Of a stretch of 52,583 bases of DNA, positions 33,320 to 42,025 are shown one piece after another. Position 1 is the first letter of the stretch; every line of letters begins with the position of its first letter. The stretch comes from an uncultured Acidimicrobiales bacterium (GTDB taxonomy: Bacteria; Actinomycetota; Acidimicrobiia; Acidimicrobiales; SHLQ01): the NCBI GenBank assembly GCA_938038815.1, contig CALHTF010000058.1, forward strand, positions 1 through 52,583, given 5' to 3'. Position numbers and translations under genes: made by a program. Below the pieces are notes generated by a model. It saw only the letters and a list, made by a program, of their open reading frames with translations, searched no databases and had not been told where the DNA came from.

Positions 33320-34129
33320 CTAGAAGCCTTTGAATTCGGTATCGCGTTTGTCGCGACGGGCGCGGCTCGCCTCGGCGAAGTCTTTCGACCGGCTCGAGAC
33401 TTCGATCGCCAGCGCCTCGTCTTCGAGGTGGCGGGTCAGGTCGACGGTCAGCGAACGTTGAACGAGCGCTTTGGTCAACCCAACCGCAACGGTCGCGGCG
33501 CCCTCCAGCCGTTCGACGACGGCGGCGGCTACCTCATCGACTTCTTCGACCGGCACCGAGCGATACACAAGGCCCCACTCGGCCGCCGTCGACCCACCGA
33601 TCTTCTCGGCCAACATGAGTGCCTCCTTCGCCCGGGCAACGCCAACCAGCCGAGGGATCAACCACGACGCCCCACTGTCGGGGGTGAAACCCGAGTCGGT
33701 GAACGGAGCCCACAGCCGAGCGTCGTCAGCTACCACCGCGAAATCGCTGGCCAAGGCGAGGTTCATACCGAGGCCGATCGCCCAGCCCTTTACCGAACAG
33801 ACGATGGGCGTCTGTACCTCGAGCATCGCCGGGATCAGACGGTTGATGTGCCAGCGCATTTGGCGCTGGGTCGAGCCGGTTCGGTTCGGCTTTTCGTCGC
33901 CCCCTCGTAGCGAGAGGTCGAACCCAGAGCAGAAATGTTCACCGGTTCCGGTCAGGTGCATCACTCGGACCGCTTCGTCGTTACCCGCAGCATCGACGAT
34001 ATCGATCAGGGCCAACACCATGTCGTCGGTGATTGCGTTGCGGCGCTCGGGACGATCGAGGGTCAGGCGCAGGACGCCATCGGTGTTGTCGACCAGTAGA
34101 CCGTCGACATCTTGGGGGTAGGTCTTCAC
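33320..34129 (-). CDS. Enoyl-CoA hydratase/isomerase
   Basis: 269 residues of crotonase type. LRLTLDRPERRNAI, HFCSGFDLSLRGGDE (first oxyanion-hole segment), VKGWAIGLGMNLALASDFAV (second) and FTPDSGASWLIPRLVG are characteristic. The second Glu of true hydratases is replaced by Asp in TPDSG, so isomerase or other crotonase chemistry is as likely. The start overlaps the dehydratase stop in ATGA. Confidence 0.9.
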   Translation of the reverse strand: MKTYPQDVDGLLVDNTDGVLRLTLDRPERRNAITDDMVLALIDIVDAAGNDEAVRVMHLTGTGEHFCSGFDLSLRGGDEKPNRTGSTQRQMRWHINRLIPAMLEVQTPIVCSVKGWAIGLGMNLALASDFAVVADDARLWAPFTDSGFTPDSGASWLIPRLVGVARAKEALMLAEKIGGSTAAEWGLVYRSVPVEEVDEVAAAVVERLEGAATVAVGLTKALVQRSLTVDLTRHLEDEALAIEVSSRSKDFAEASRARRDKRDTEFKGF

Positions 34130-35397
34130 GCTCGCTCCTCAAATCGTGCCACTAAGGCAGCCAACGCATCTTCGCAGTTGTTTGCTCCGCCCGGCGCTTC
34201 TGGCTGGCGAACCGGACCATGTTCCCTGCTGGGCAACAGCACGGTTGCGTGCCCCGGGCAGGTGATTTCGCCCCGTTGGTTCTCGCCGTAGATCTCCAGT
34301 TCGACTGCCGGACGGTCGCCGTCGGCCAAGTACTTGCGTTTCACCGTTCCGCGCATCCAGTGCGTGTCGCCGACGTAGTTGAACTTGCGGAACTCGACGT
34401 CGAGGGCCGACAACCATGCGTCGTCGCCCATCCAATCGGTACACAGATGCACAAGCCATGTCTCGCGCATCCGGCCGTAGTCATAGATCGCCGGGTTGCC
34501 GGCACGAGCAGCCCACTCAGGGTCCCAGTGCACCCGTTGATGCACATCGGGAATGTTCAAATCATCGTTGCGAAAGAACCCGGGCACCCGTTGGCGTTGC
34601 TGGTGCGCCAGGCCTAAGGCCTTGACGCCATACAGGCCCATGCCCATGCCGGTGTGCCAAACCACCATGTCGGTGACTCGCAACGGCCCCTTCACTAGCT
34701 GAGGCAACTCGTCGCCCTCGGACACGTCTTCCCACCAGCGTGGTTCGGCGCCTCGGCGACGGTCGGGTTCGGCCAGCACCGCCTCGGTGATCTCGGCGAT
34801 CTGACTGTCGGTGTACGGGTCGATCGTGATGTCGGCGTACTTGCCTTTTGCCGACCTCGTCCTCTTTTCGACCTTCGCGCGGTCGGTACGGATCATCAGC
34901 CGGTACTGGGCCGAGAGTACGTGATCCTCCGCGGCGAATACTTCGCCCGTCCACTCATGCACGGTTCGTTCGGCAAACTCGCTCGACTTATCGTGCACCC
35001 CCACCAGGGCGTTGCGGCGGGTAATGAACTGCCCGGGTCGAACCGGCGCGAACCACTCGCGATAGCTCCCCGAGTAGTAGGCGTGGGCGCCCTTGAGAGG
35101 ATCACCTCTGAGTAGCGCCTTGGTTTCGGCGTCGAGCTGGTCGACCTCGTTGTGGCCGATAAGCGTGTCGCCTCCGTTGATGTTGGGCGATCCAATCGGT
35201 CCGCCCCACACCGTGTTCGATGCATAGTCCGGATCGCACCACAAAGGGTTGGCGTCGCCGCAGGCTTCGGAGACCTGGCGAAAGGCGTCGGTCCCGGGAG
35301 ATCGGTACCACGGCGGCTGCGGGTGAGGCTGGGCGACGCCGAGTCGCTTCCGTAGTGTGGCGATCCGTTGGTCGGTGATCGCCGGTCCGTCAGTCAT
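34126..35397 (-). CDS. MaoC/FAS1-like dehydratase (two hot-dog domains)
   Basis: 423 residues. The N-terminal half has EACGDANPLWCDPDYASNT and the segment VWGGPIGSPN, the usual start of FAS1-like/MaoC dehydratase domains. The second half (VVWHTGMGMGLYG, HWDPEWAARAGNPAIYDYG, then DWMGDDAWLSALDVEFRKFN and GEITCPGHATVLLP) is a second hot-dog domain. It probably hydrates or dehydrates an enoyl/3-hydroxyacyl-CoA with a bulky acyl group. First gene of the minus operon; divergent from the acyl-CoA dehydrogenase gene. Confidence 0.85.
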   Translation of the reverse strand: MTDGPAITDQRIATLRKRLGVAQPHPQPPWYRSPGTDAFRQVSEACGDANPLWCDPDYASNTVWGGPIGSPNINGGDTLIGHNEVDQLDAETKALLRGDPLKGAHAYYSGSYREWFAPVRPGQFITRRNALVGVHDKSSEFAERTVHEWTGEVFAAEDHVLSAQYRLMIRTDRAKVEKRTRSAKGKYADITIDPYTDSQIAEITEAVLAEPDRRRGAEPRWWEDVSEGDELPQLVKGPLRVTDMVVWHTGMGMGLYGVKALGLAHQQRQRVPGFFRNDDLNIPDVHQRVHWDPEWAARAGNPAIYDYGRMRETWLVHLCTDWMGDDAWLSALDVEFRKFNYVGDTHWMRGTVKRKYLADGDRPAVELEIYGENQRGEITCPGHATVLLPSREHGPVRQPEAPGGANNCEDALAALVARFEERA

Positions 35398-35493
35398 CGA
35401 GTGTTGTTACCGGTGTTCGACGTCATTATGTCCTCTAGGCCCCCCGAGATAACGTAACCAGTCAGTGCTCGCAGTGTGGAATGGATAGTCCCG

Positions 35494-36762
35494 ATGAATC
35501 GATTGGTTCTAGGACCTCATAGCACCGACGACGACGTGGTCAGCACGGTCGATGAGTGGGTCAGATCCAACGTCCCCGAGCCCTGGATCGAAGCGTCGAA
35601 GAACGGGCGGGCTGCTATTCGTGCGGTCCGCCCTCGGGCCGACTACGAAGCGTGGTACCCAACCTTCGCCGCATCCGGCCTTGCCGTCGCCACCTGGCCG
35701 GTCGACTACGGCGGCCTCGACCTATCGCCGAAACAGGCGCGGATCGCCGAATCTCGTCTCGCGCCGTTCAACCTCGGACGGCTCAACCCGCTCGGGCTGC
35801 ACAACATGGCGCCAGCATTGTTCGCTCATGGCACCGAGGAACAACGAATGCGATTCCTGTTTCCGATGGTCGCCAACGAGGAACGCTGGTGCCAGATGTT
35901 CTCCGAGCCCGGTGCCGGCTCCGACCTCGCCTCACTGGCCATGCGCGCCGAGCACGACGGCGACGAGTGGGTGCTGACCGGCCAGAAGGTGTGGAGCACA
36001 TGGGCACATCACTCCGATTTCGCGATCTGTCTCGCCCGCACCGATCCGGGGGCGCCGAAACGAAAAGGCATCACGTACTTCATCGTCGACCTGCGCAGCC
36101 CGGGGGTCGAGGTTCGCGAGCTTCGACACATGGGTGGCGTGGTCGACTTCAACGAGGTCTGGCTCGATGAGGTACGCATTCCCGATTTCTATCGGGTCGG
36201 AAAAGCTGGCGACGGTTGGAGAGTCGCCGCGTCGACCTTGGCGGGCGAGCGTCAGATGGTGGCCGGTTCCGGCTCGGGCGGCGTCGACCGAATCGGAGGT
36301 AGTGGGGTCATGCGACTGATCGCCGCCGTCAAGAACGCTCACGAACAAGAGGTCGACCGTGACCAATCGGTCAGCCCGGTCACCGCCGACCGGCTCGCCG
36401 GCCTGGTCGCCGAAGAACGCATTCGTCAGTGGACCAACGACCGAGTCCGCGCAACCATCAAGGCGGGCGGCACGCCCGGGCCAGCGGCCTCGATCGGCAA
36501 GGTTCACCAAGGAACCCTGAACCAGCAGATTCAGATGCTGGCGACCGACCTGCTCGGCCCCGAGGCCATGGCCTTTCCACGAGCCCTCACCTGGGCCGGG
36601 TCACTCCCCTATGAGGTATCGAGCATGATCCGCAGCCGGGCCAACACGATCGAGGGCGGCACCACCGAAATCAACAAGAACGTGCTAGGAGAAAAGGTCT
36701 TGGGTCTCCCCCGGGAGCCCGACCCTTTTCACGGCCAGAACTGGGAGGACACCCCAAGATGA
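35494..36762 (+). CDS. Acyl-CoA dehydrogenase
   Basis: 422 residues from the ATG at 35494; an in-frame GTG at 35476 is the alternative and neither has a clear Shine-Dalgarno. MFSEPGAGSDLASLAMRAE and GQKVWSTWAHHSDFAICLARTD are the FAD/substrate motifs, and ANTIEGGTTEINKNVLGEKVLG is the C-terminal signature. It introduces the 2,3 double bond into an acyl-CoA; sequence alone does not fix the substrate. Its stop overlaps the next start (ATGA). First gene of a seven-gene plus-strand cluster. Confidence 0.92.
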   Translation: MNRLVLGPHSTDDDVVSTVDEWVRSNVPEPWIEASKNGRAAIRAVRPRADYEAWYPTFAASGLAVATWPVDYGGLDLSPKQARIAESRLAPFNLGRLNPLGLHNMAPALFAHGTEEQRMRFLFPMVANEERWCQMFSEPGAGSDLASLAMRAEHDGDEWVLTGQKVWSTWAHHSDFAICLARTDPGAPKRKGITYFIVDLRSPGVEVRELRHMGGVVDFNEVWLDEVRIPDFYRVGKAGDGWRVAASTLAGERQMVAGSGSGGVDRIGGSGVMRLIAAVKNAHEQEVDRDQSVSPVTADRLAGLVAEERIRQWTNDRVRATIKAGGTPGPAASIGKVHQGTLNQQIQMLATDLLGPEAMAFPRALTWAGSLPYEVSSMIRSRANTIEGGTTEINKNVLGEKVLGLPREPDPFHGQNWEDTPR

Positions 36763-37571
36763 GCGCCATCACCTACGAACACCTCATCGTCGAACGGCAA
36801 GGCCCGGTGGGCTGGCTGATCAACAATCGACCCGATGTTCGCAACGCCATGAACTCGTCGATGCGCGACGAGTTTGCCGATGCCTGGACCGAACTCGACA
36901 ACGACCCGAACGTACGAGTCATCGTGCATACCGGCGAAGGCCGCGACTTCCAGACCGGCGTCGACGTGAGCGAGCTCGCCTCCGACGGTGTGGGAATGGA
37001 GCGGTATCGCCAATCGATGGAGGACTTCGACGTGCACTTCACGTCGTGGCACCAAGGCGTGTGGAAGCCGGTGATTACGGCGGTCAACGGCATCTGCTGC
37101 GGGGGCGGATTCCACTGGGTTGCCGATGCCGACATCGTGATCGCCGCCAGCGACGCTCAGTTCTTCGACCCGCACACTTCGGTCGGGCAAGTCGTGGCGA
37201 TCGAAGCGATTGCGCTGATGAAGAAGATGCCGGTCGAAGCGGTGATGCGCATGGCGTTCATGGGCAAATACGAGCGTATGACGGCCGAGCGAGCCTATGA
37301 ACTCGGCATGATCTCAGAGGTCGTTGCTCCCGAGAAGCTTCGCCAGCGGGCCCAAGAGTTGGGCGAGACCATCGCCAAGAACTCGCCCGCCGCGATGGCC
37401 GCAACCAAGAAAGCGCTGTGGGGAGCGCTCGAGGCCGGGCTGACCGATGCGTGCAAGGAAGGCGCCAAGCACTTGGTCTCGATGTGGGGACACCCCGACC
37501 AGAACGAAGGCCCAGCGGCCTTCGCCGAAAAGCGGGATCCGCAATGGGCACCGTTGAACCCCGAGTCGTGA
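36759..37571 (+). CDS. Enoyl-CoA hydratase/isomerase
   Basis: 270 residues, crotonase fold: VGWLINNRPDVRNAMN, FQTGVDVSELAS (first oxyanion loop), NGICCGGGFHWVADADIVIA (second) and FFDPHTSVGQV. The usual catalytic Glu positions are not both conserved, so the exact reaction is uncertain. Related to the shorter copy at 39302 (both have MTAERAY-LG and DPH-SVGQV). Start overlaps the dehydrogenase stop. Confidence 0.9.
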   Translation: MSAITYEHLIVERQGPVGWLINNRPDVRNAMNSSMRDEFADAWTELDNDPNVRVIVHTGEGRDFQTGVDVSELASDGVGMERYRQSMEDFDVHFTSWHQGVWKPVITAVNGICCGGGFHWVADADIVIAASDAQFFDPHTSVGQVVAIEAIALMKKMPVEAVMRMAFMGKYERMTAERAYELGMISEVVAPEKLRQRAQELGETIAKNSPAAMAATKKALWGALEAGLTDACKEGAKHLVSMWGHPDQNEGPAAFAEKRDPQWAPLNPES

Positions 37572-37584
37572 TGGTGCCGCTGCG

Positions 37585-38904
37585 GTGAGCCTGTTCGAAC
37601 TCCTAAGTGCGCACCCGCTAGGCGACGACGAACCACTGGTTCACACGATCGACCAAAGCTTCACCAAGCGCGAAGTACTGGCTGCCGTCGAAGTTCAGGC
37701 ATCGGAGATCGACCAGACTGCCGGATCGGCGTTACCGGTGGTGGCCGACGGCTTGGACGCGTTGGTGGCGATGTTTGCCTGCTGGCACGCCGGGGTCGTT
37801 TTTGTTCCGATCAACCCCCGACAGCCACAATCGGCGATCGATGATGCGACCCGAGCAGCGTCGGGTCCGATGGACACCGACACCGCGTTCGTCACGTGGA
37901 CGTCGGGCACCACCGGTCAACCCAAGCCGGTTCTGCACACCCACGGTGCGTACCTGGAGATCATCGACCGGGTCCTTCGGCCGCTTCAGGGAACCAAACC
38001 CGGAGCCGAAAAGCGCCCACCCTCGCCAAACCTCATTCCGGTTTCGATGGTCCTCAACGCCGGGATTTACAACGCGTTGTTTGGGCTGCGCGCCGGCGCG
38101 CCGCTGGTCCTCATGGATGGCTTCGACACAACGACCTTCGCCACGCTCGTCGACCGGCACGAGATTCGATCGACGGTGCTGCCACCGGCGGCCATGGCGA
38201 TGTTGAGCAACGACCCAACCATCACGTCGCTCACCCCGCTGCGTTACGTGCGCTCGATTACCGCTCCCCTGTCGCCATTTCAAGCTCGGCGCTTCAACTC
38301 GCGCTTTTCGGTCACCGTGCTCAACGGCTATGGCCAGGCCGAAATTGGCGAGGTGATTGGATGGACGGCCGCCGATGCCAAGGCCCACCCCGACAAGGTT
38401 GGTGCTGTTGGTCGGGCGCATCCTGGCGTCGAAATACGAATCGATGAACCCGATGAGAATGCGGTGGGCGAACTCCTGGTCAAACCGCCCAACACCGCCA
38501 CCGGACTCGAACCCGAACGGCTTACCAGCGATAGCTACGTCCGAACCGGAGATCTCGCCCGAATCGATGACGACGGGTTCGTGTGGATCGAGGGACGGCT
38601 CGGCGACCTGATCAACCGAGGTGGAAACAAGGTCTACCCGGGCGACGTCGAGGAAGTTCTGCTGGCGGTTGCTGGCGTTCGCGAGTGCGCGGTGGTGGGC
38701 ATGCCCGATGATCGCCTCGGCGAGGTGCCGGTGGCTTTTCTGGTCGGCGACTTCGATGCCAACCTCAACGACAAAGACCTCGAAGCCGAATGCCGAGCTC
38801 ATCTGGTGGCCTACAAGGTTCCCGTGCGATTCGAACACATCGATGCGCTTCCCCGCAGTGAGGTAGGCAAGGTACTACGCACAAAGCTGGTGGAGTCGTT
38901 ATGA
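37585..38904 (+). CDS. Short AMP-forming acyl-CoA ligase
   Basis: 439 residues, about 70-100 fewer than the other four ligases here. The P-loop lies at residues 106-115, TSGTTGQPKP, about 60 positions earlier than in the others and with a final Pro instead of Gly. The rest is intact: LNGYGQAEIGEV, YVRTGDLARIDDDGFV, GRLGDLINRGGNKVYPGDVEE and the Lys near the end (EVGKVLRTK). The N-terminal subdomain is reduced rather than truncated by mutation. It should be an active ligase, but this needs proof. GTG start; stop overlaps the next start. Confidence 0.85.
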   Translation: MSLFELLSAHPLGDDEPLVHTIDQSFTKREVLAAVEVQASEIDQTAGSALPVVADGLDALVAMFACWHAGVVFVPINPRQPQSAIDDATRAASGPMDTDTAFVTWTSGTTGQPKPVLHTHGAYLEIIDRVLRPLQGTKPGAEKRPPSPNLIPVSMVLNAGIYNALFGLRAGAPLVLMDGFDTTTFATLVDRHEIRSTVLPPAAMAMLSNDPTITSLTPLRYVRSITAPLSPFQARRFNSRFSVTVLNGYGQAEIGEVIGWTAADAKAHPDKVGAVGRAHPGVEIRIDEPDENAVGELLVKPPNTATGLEPERLTSDSYVRTGDLARIDDDGFVWIEGRLGDLINRGGNKVYPGDVEEVLLAVAGVRECAVVGMPDDRLGEVPVAFLVGDFDANLNDKDLEAECRAHLVAYKVPVRFEHIDALPRSEVGKVLRTKLVESL

Positions 38905-39305
38905 GCAACAATCGAGCATCGATCGAAGCGGGCATCGTCACCGACGACCTCGAAAGTCTCGTCGCGTTCTATCGCGACGCATTGCGCTTTGATGTAGAAC
39001 ACGAATTGTCGTTTCCCCAAGGCGAGGTGCGGCGGCTGGTTCGAGATACGGCGAACCTAAAGATCTACCAACCGGCCGAGGCCAATGGCCCACAGCGTCG
39101 CCCGCCCGTCTGGCACCAACGTTCAGGGTGGGCATACGCCGCCCTGCATGTCGACGACGCCGCCGCCGAAGTCGAACGGGTGCGCGCCAACGGTGGAGCG
39201 GTCATCACCGGGGTCACCAACCATCGACCGGGCGCTTCTTTTGCGTTGATCGCCGACCCCGAAGGCAACGTATGGGAAATCCTCCAGGAAGATGTCCCAT
39301 CGTGA
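38901..39305 (+). CDS. VOC / glyoxalase-fold protein
   Basis: 134 residues: IEAGIVTDDLESLVAFYRDA at the N-terminus, YAALHVDDAAAEVERVRANG in the middle and FALIADPEGNVWEILQE (Glu metal ligand) at the end. Vicinal-oxygen-chelate fold; could be an epimerase, lyase or dioxygenase. The methylmalonyl-CoA epimerase role is possible in an acyl-CoA cluster but unproven. Coupled at both ends by 4-nt overlaps. Confidence 0.85.
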   Translation: MSNNRASIEAGIVTDDLESLVAFYRDALRFDVEHELSFPQGEVRRLVRDTANLKIYQPAEANGPQRRPPVWHQRSGWAYAALHVDDAAAEVERVRANGGAVITGVTNHRPGASFALIADPEGNVWEILQEDVPS

Positions 39306-39976
39306 GTTTCGAAACAGTCGATGTGTGGGTCGAAGGAGCGGTCGGCTGGCTGATCTTCAACCGGCCCGAGTCGGGCAATGCAATCAACGCCCAGATGTTT
39401 CTCGATCTCGAAGCCGCGTGGGCGCAACTCGAGGCCGACGACACCGTTCGCGTCATCGTCAACACCGGCAATGGCGGGGCGTTTCAGACCGGGCTCGACG
39501 TGCGCCAACTCGCCAAGGACAAAGAGGCCCTTCGAGCTAGCTCGCGCCAAACCCGAGACTTCGAGTTGCGCATGACCTCGTGGCATTGCGGGGTGACCAA
39601 GCCGGTTCTCGCAGCGGTCAATGGCACATGCGCTGGCGGCGGCCTGCACTTCGTGGCCGACGCCGATATCGTCGTCGCTTCGAACACGGCAACGTTTCTC
39701 GATCCGCACGTTTCGGTCGGCCAAGTGTCGGCCTTTGAAACCATTGGGCTCCTCAAGAAGGCGCCGATGGAGTCGGTGAGTCGGATGGCATTGCTCGGCG
39801 CCCACGAGCGCATGACCGCCGAGCGGGCCTACCAACTGGGCGTCGTCTCGGAGCTGACCGAACCGGAAGAGCTACGAACCCGCGCCGCCAGCATGGCCGC
39901 CGAGATCGCCCAACACGACCCGACCCAACTCGCCGCACTCAAAGCAATGATGTGGTCTGCATTGGAGAAACCATGA
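39302..39976 (+). CDS. Enoyl-CoA hydratase/isomerase, C-terminally short
   Basis: 224 residues from GTG at 39302, overlapping the VOC stop (GTGA). WLIFNRPESGNAIN, FQTGLDVRQLAK, NGTCAGGGLHFVADADIVVA and FLDPHVSVGQVSAFETIG show the crotonase fold. It ends at MWSALEKP where the paralogue at 36759 continues for about 45 residues, the trimerisation helices. Translation past its TGA gives no similar sequence, so the loss is real rather than recoding. It may associate with the longer paralogue. Confidence 0.85.
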   Translation: MSFETVDVWVEGAVGWLIFNRPESGNAINAQMFLDLEAAWAQLEADDTVRVIVNTGNGGAFQTGLDVRQLAKDKEALRASSRQTRDFELRMTSWHCGVTKPVLAAVNGTCAGGGLHFVADADIVVASNTATFLDPHVSVGQVSAFETIGLLKKAPMESVSRMALLGAHERMTAERAYQLGVVSELTEPEELRTRAASMAAEIAQHDPTQLAALKAMMWSALEKP

Positions 39977-40707
39977 ACGATCGCGCCTACATCCACGAAT
40001 TCATCGATATTCGTGGAACCCATCGGGCCAACTACATGCAGCACATGGCCGCCAACTGGAGTCCCGGCGCCCAAGTCGACCGGGAGCAGCTCCTGTTTGG
40101 CATGTGGGCGGTACTCGGCAGCACTGGGCCATGGCCGCAGGTGTGCAATATCTGGGAAGAACCAGGCCTCGACGGTCTGGCCCGGTCGTTCAGCAACGAG
40201 ACCGTTGGCGCTGGCCTGCAGGATCCCAAGCTTGAACGATGGTGGAACAAGGCTGCGGAGTTCCGTCACGGCGGCTTCGACCGCATCGTGCTCCCCGCAC
40301 CGTGGATGCCCACAATCACCGAGTCACTCGACGCTGGGGTGCGCGCCGAAGTGTTTGCCCACGAGATCATTCGAACCGCCCCGGGAACATCACCCGCAAT
40401 GCTCGAAGCAGCGGGCGCGATGGCTCGAGCAGCCTACGAACCATTCGGGTGGAAGCTGGTCGGCGCATGGACAACTGCCTTGCGGGACGACGATGAAGCG
40501 ATCTTGTTATGGGCACTCAAAGATTGGCAGTCGTGGGCCGAGGCGGAGAAGGCCCAACGCACCGACAAGACCCTGTTGGCGTGGCGGTCGAAGGCTCGCG
40601 AGACCGCGACCGACTGGAACCGAATCTTGCTGGCCGCTGCGCAGCTTTGCCCGTTCAAAACCGGCCGTCAACCAACCACCGACGATCAGACTGATTGGGA
40701 AGACTGA
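39973..40707 (+). CDS. Conserved protein, NIPSNAP-like tandem barrel halves
   Basis: 244 residues from the ATG at 39973 (ATGA overlap). Two similar halves are suggested: YIHEFIDIRGTHRANYMQH with FGMWAVLGSTGPWPQVCNIWE, and FAHEIIRTAPGTSPAMLEAA with FGWKLVGAWTTALRDDDEAILLW. Both have the strand-helix-strand layout of dimeric alpha-beta barrels such as NIPSNAP proteins. No active-site motif can be assigned. It lies between hydratase and CoA-transferase genes, so a role in the same pathway is likely. Confidence 0.7.
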   Translation: MNDRAYIHEFIDIRGTHRANYMQHMAANWSPGAQVDREQLLFGMWAVLGSTGPWPQVCNIWEEPGLDGLARSFSNETVGAGLQDPKLERWWNKAAEFRHGGFDRIVLPAPWMPTITESLDAGVRAEVFAHEIIRTAPGTSPAMLEAAGAMARAAYEPFGWKLVGAWTTALRDDDEAILLWALKDWQSWAEAEKAQRTDKTLLAWRSKARETATDWNRILLAAAQLCPFKTGRQPTTDDQTDWED

Positions 40708-40725
40708 CTCCGAGCACCGACGGAG

Positions 40726-40731
40726 TATGTT
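40726..40731 (+). promoter_or_regulatory. -10 box TATGTT, leaderless
   Basis: TATGTT lies 6 nt before the GTG at 40738, so the CoA-transferase may have its own leaderless promoter inside the cluster. Confidence 0.4.
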
Positions 40732-40737
40732 CGACAG

Positions 40738-42015
40738 GTGAATTCGAACCAGCATATGAAGCTCGGCAGCATCGCCAACGAACAGCCTGCCGGAACCCCC
40801 AAACCCCTCGCCGGAGTACGCGTGCTCGCCGCCGAGCAGATGGCCGCCATGCCGTTCGGCACCCAATTGCTCGCTCGGCTGGGCGCCGACGTCGTCAAGG
40901 TTGAACACCCAAAGAGCGGCGATAGCGGACGAGGGTCGACACCGGCCGTCGAAGATCCTTTTGGCCGAAACGTTGGTGCCACCTACCTGCGAAACAACCT
41001 CAACAAACGCAGCATCACCATCGACCTCAAGGCGCCCGAAGGGGTTGCGCTGTTTCTCGAGCTGTCGACCAAGTTTGACATCGTCTGTGAGAACTTCCGG
41101 GCCGGTACCGCCGACCGCCTTGGCATCGGGTACGAAGCGGTGAAAGCCCATAAACCCGACATCGTGTACGCCTCGGTATCGGGCTTTGGGAACGACCCGG
41201 CATCGCCGTACATGAACCGGGCCGCCTACGCATCGGTGGTCGAAGGTATGTCGGGAATCTACGAGTACAAACGCAAGCCATCACGCAGCCCGCAAGCGAA
41301 CCCGGTCGGGGCGTTGGGCGATATTTCGAGCGCGTTGTTCTGCGTGGTCGGCATCCTCGCCGCACTGCGCCACCGCGATCTCACCGGCGAAGGCCAACAG
41401 ATCGACGTCGCCATGCTCGACGCCACGATGGCGATGACCGACATCGTGAGCAACTTCTACTCGATGGGAATCTCGAGCGAAGCAGAAAGCGGCGTCGGAA
41501 TTGTCGAGACCTTCGCCGCTGGCGAGGGCCACTTCGTGCTGCAATGCGTCCGCGAACACCACTTCGCCGAACTGGCAAAGATCGTTGGGCACCCCGAATG
41601 GCTAGAAGACGAACGACTCGCCGTCCGCTCGGGGTGGTCGGTGCACTTCGACGACATGTTGAAACCCGCTATCGAAGCGTGGGCGAAGTCGATGACCAAC
41701 AAGGAGGCGGTCGAGGCGCTGGCCAAGGTCGGGCTCGCTGCTGGCGAATCGAACACCAGTGCCGACATCGTTGGCGACCCGCATGTCTCGGCGCGCCACA
41801 TGCTGATCGAGATGGATCGACCCGACCCGTCGTCGGGCGATCCGGTGCTCATCCCTGGAAACCCGATCAAGATGAGCCGCACCCAAGAAGGCCCCGAGAC
41901 CCGGGTCCCCTGGCTGGGTGAACATACCGACGAAATCCTCGCCGCCGAACTCGGTCTGGACGCCGAAGCGATCGAAGCACTGCGAGCCAACGGCGTAGTT
42001 GGGCCAACCCCGTAA
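40738..42015 (+). CDS. CaiB/BaiF (class III) CoA-transferase
   Basis: 425 residues. LAGVRVLAAEQMAAMPFGTQ, LGADVVKVEHP, NLNKRSITIDLK and GEGQQIDVAMLDATMAMTD are family signatures. D195, in GALGDISSALF, is the expected nucleophilic Asp that forms the acyl-aspartyl intermediate. It moves CoA between carboxylates, e.g. from succinyl-CoA to the pathway acid or between intermediates. Last gene of the plus cluster, 30 nt after the NIPSNAP-like gene. The GTG start is supported by the promoter; ATG at 40756 is an alternative. Confidence 0.93.
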   Translation: MNSNQHMKLGSIANEQPAGTPKPLAGVRVLAAEQMAAMPFGTQLLARLGADVVKVEHPKSGDSGRGSTPAVEDPFGRNVGATYLRNNLNKRSITIDLKAPEGVALFLELSTKFDIVCENFRAGTADRLGIGYEAVKAHKPDIVYASVSGFGNDPASPYMNRAAYASVVEGMSGIYEYKRKPSRSPQANPVGALGDISSALFCVVGILAALRHRDLTGEGQQIDVAMLDATMAMTDIVSNFYSMGISSEAESGVGIVETFAAGEGHFVLQCVREHHFAELAKIVGHPEWLEDERLAVRSGWSVHFDDMLKPAIEAWAKSMTNKEAVEALAKVGLAAGESNTSADIVGDPHVSARHMLIEMDRPDPSSGDPVLIPGNPIKMSRTQEGPETRVPWLGEHTDEILAAELGLDAEAIEALRANGVVGPTP

Positions 42016-42025
42016 CCAGTAACTC

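Noticed and set aside
39974..39976. A third Sec UGA ending the short crotonase
   Set aside because: Translation past the TGA in that frame gives no crotonase-like sequence, and the ATGA overlap with the next start explains the stop.
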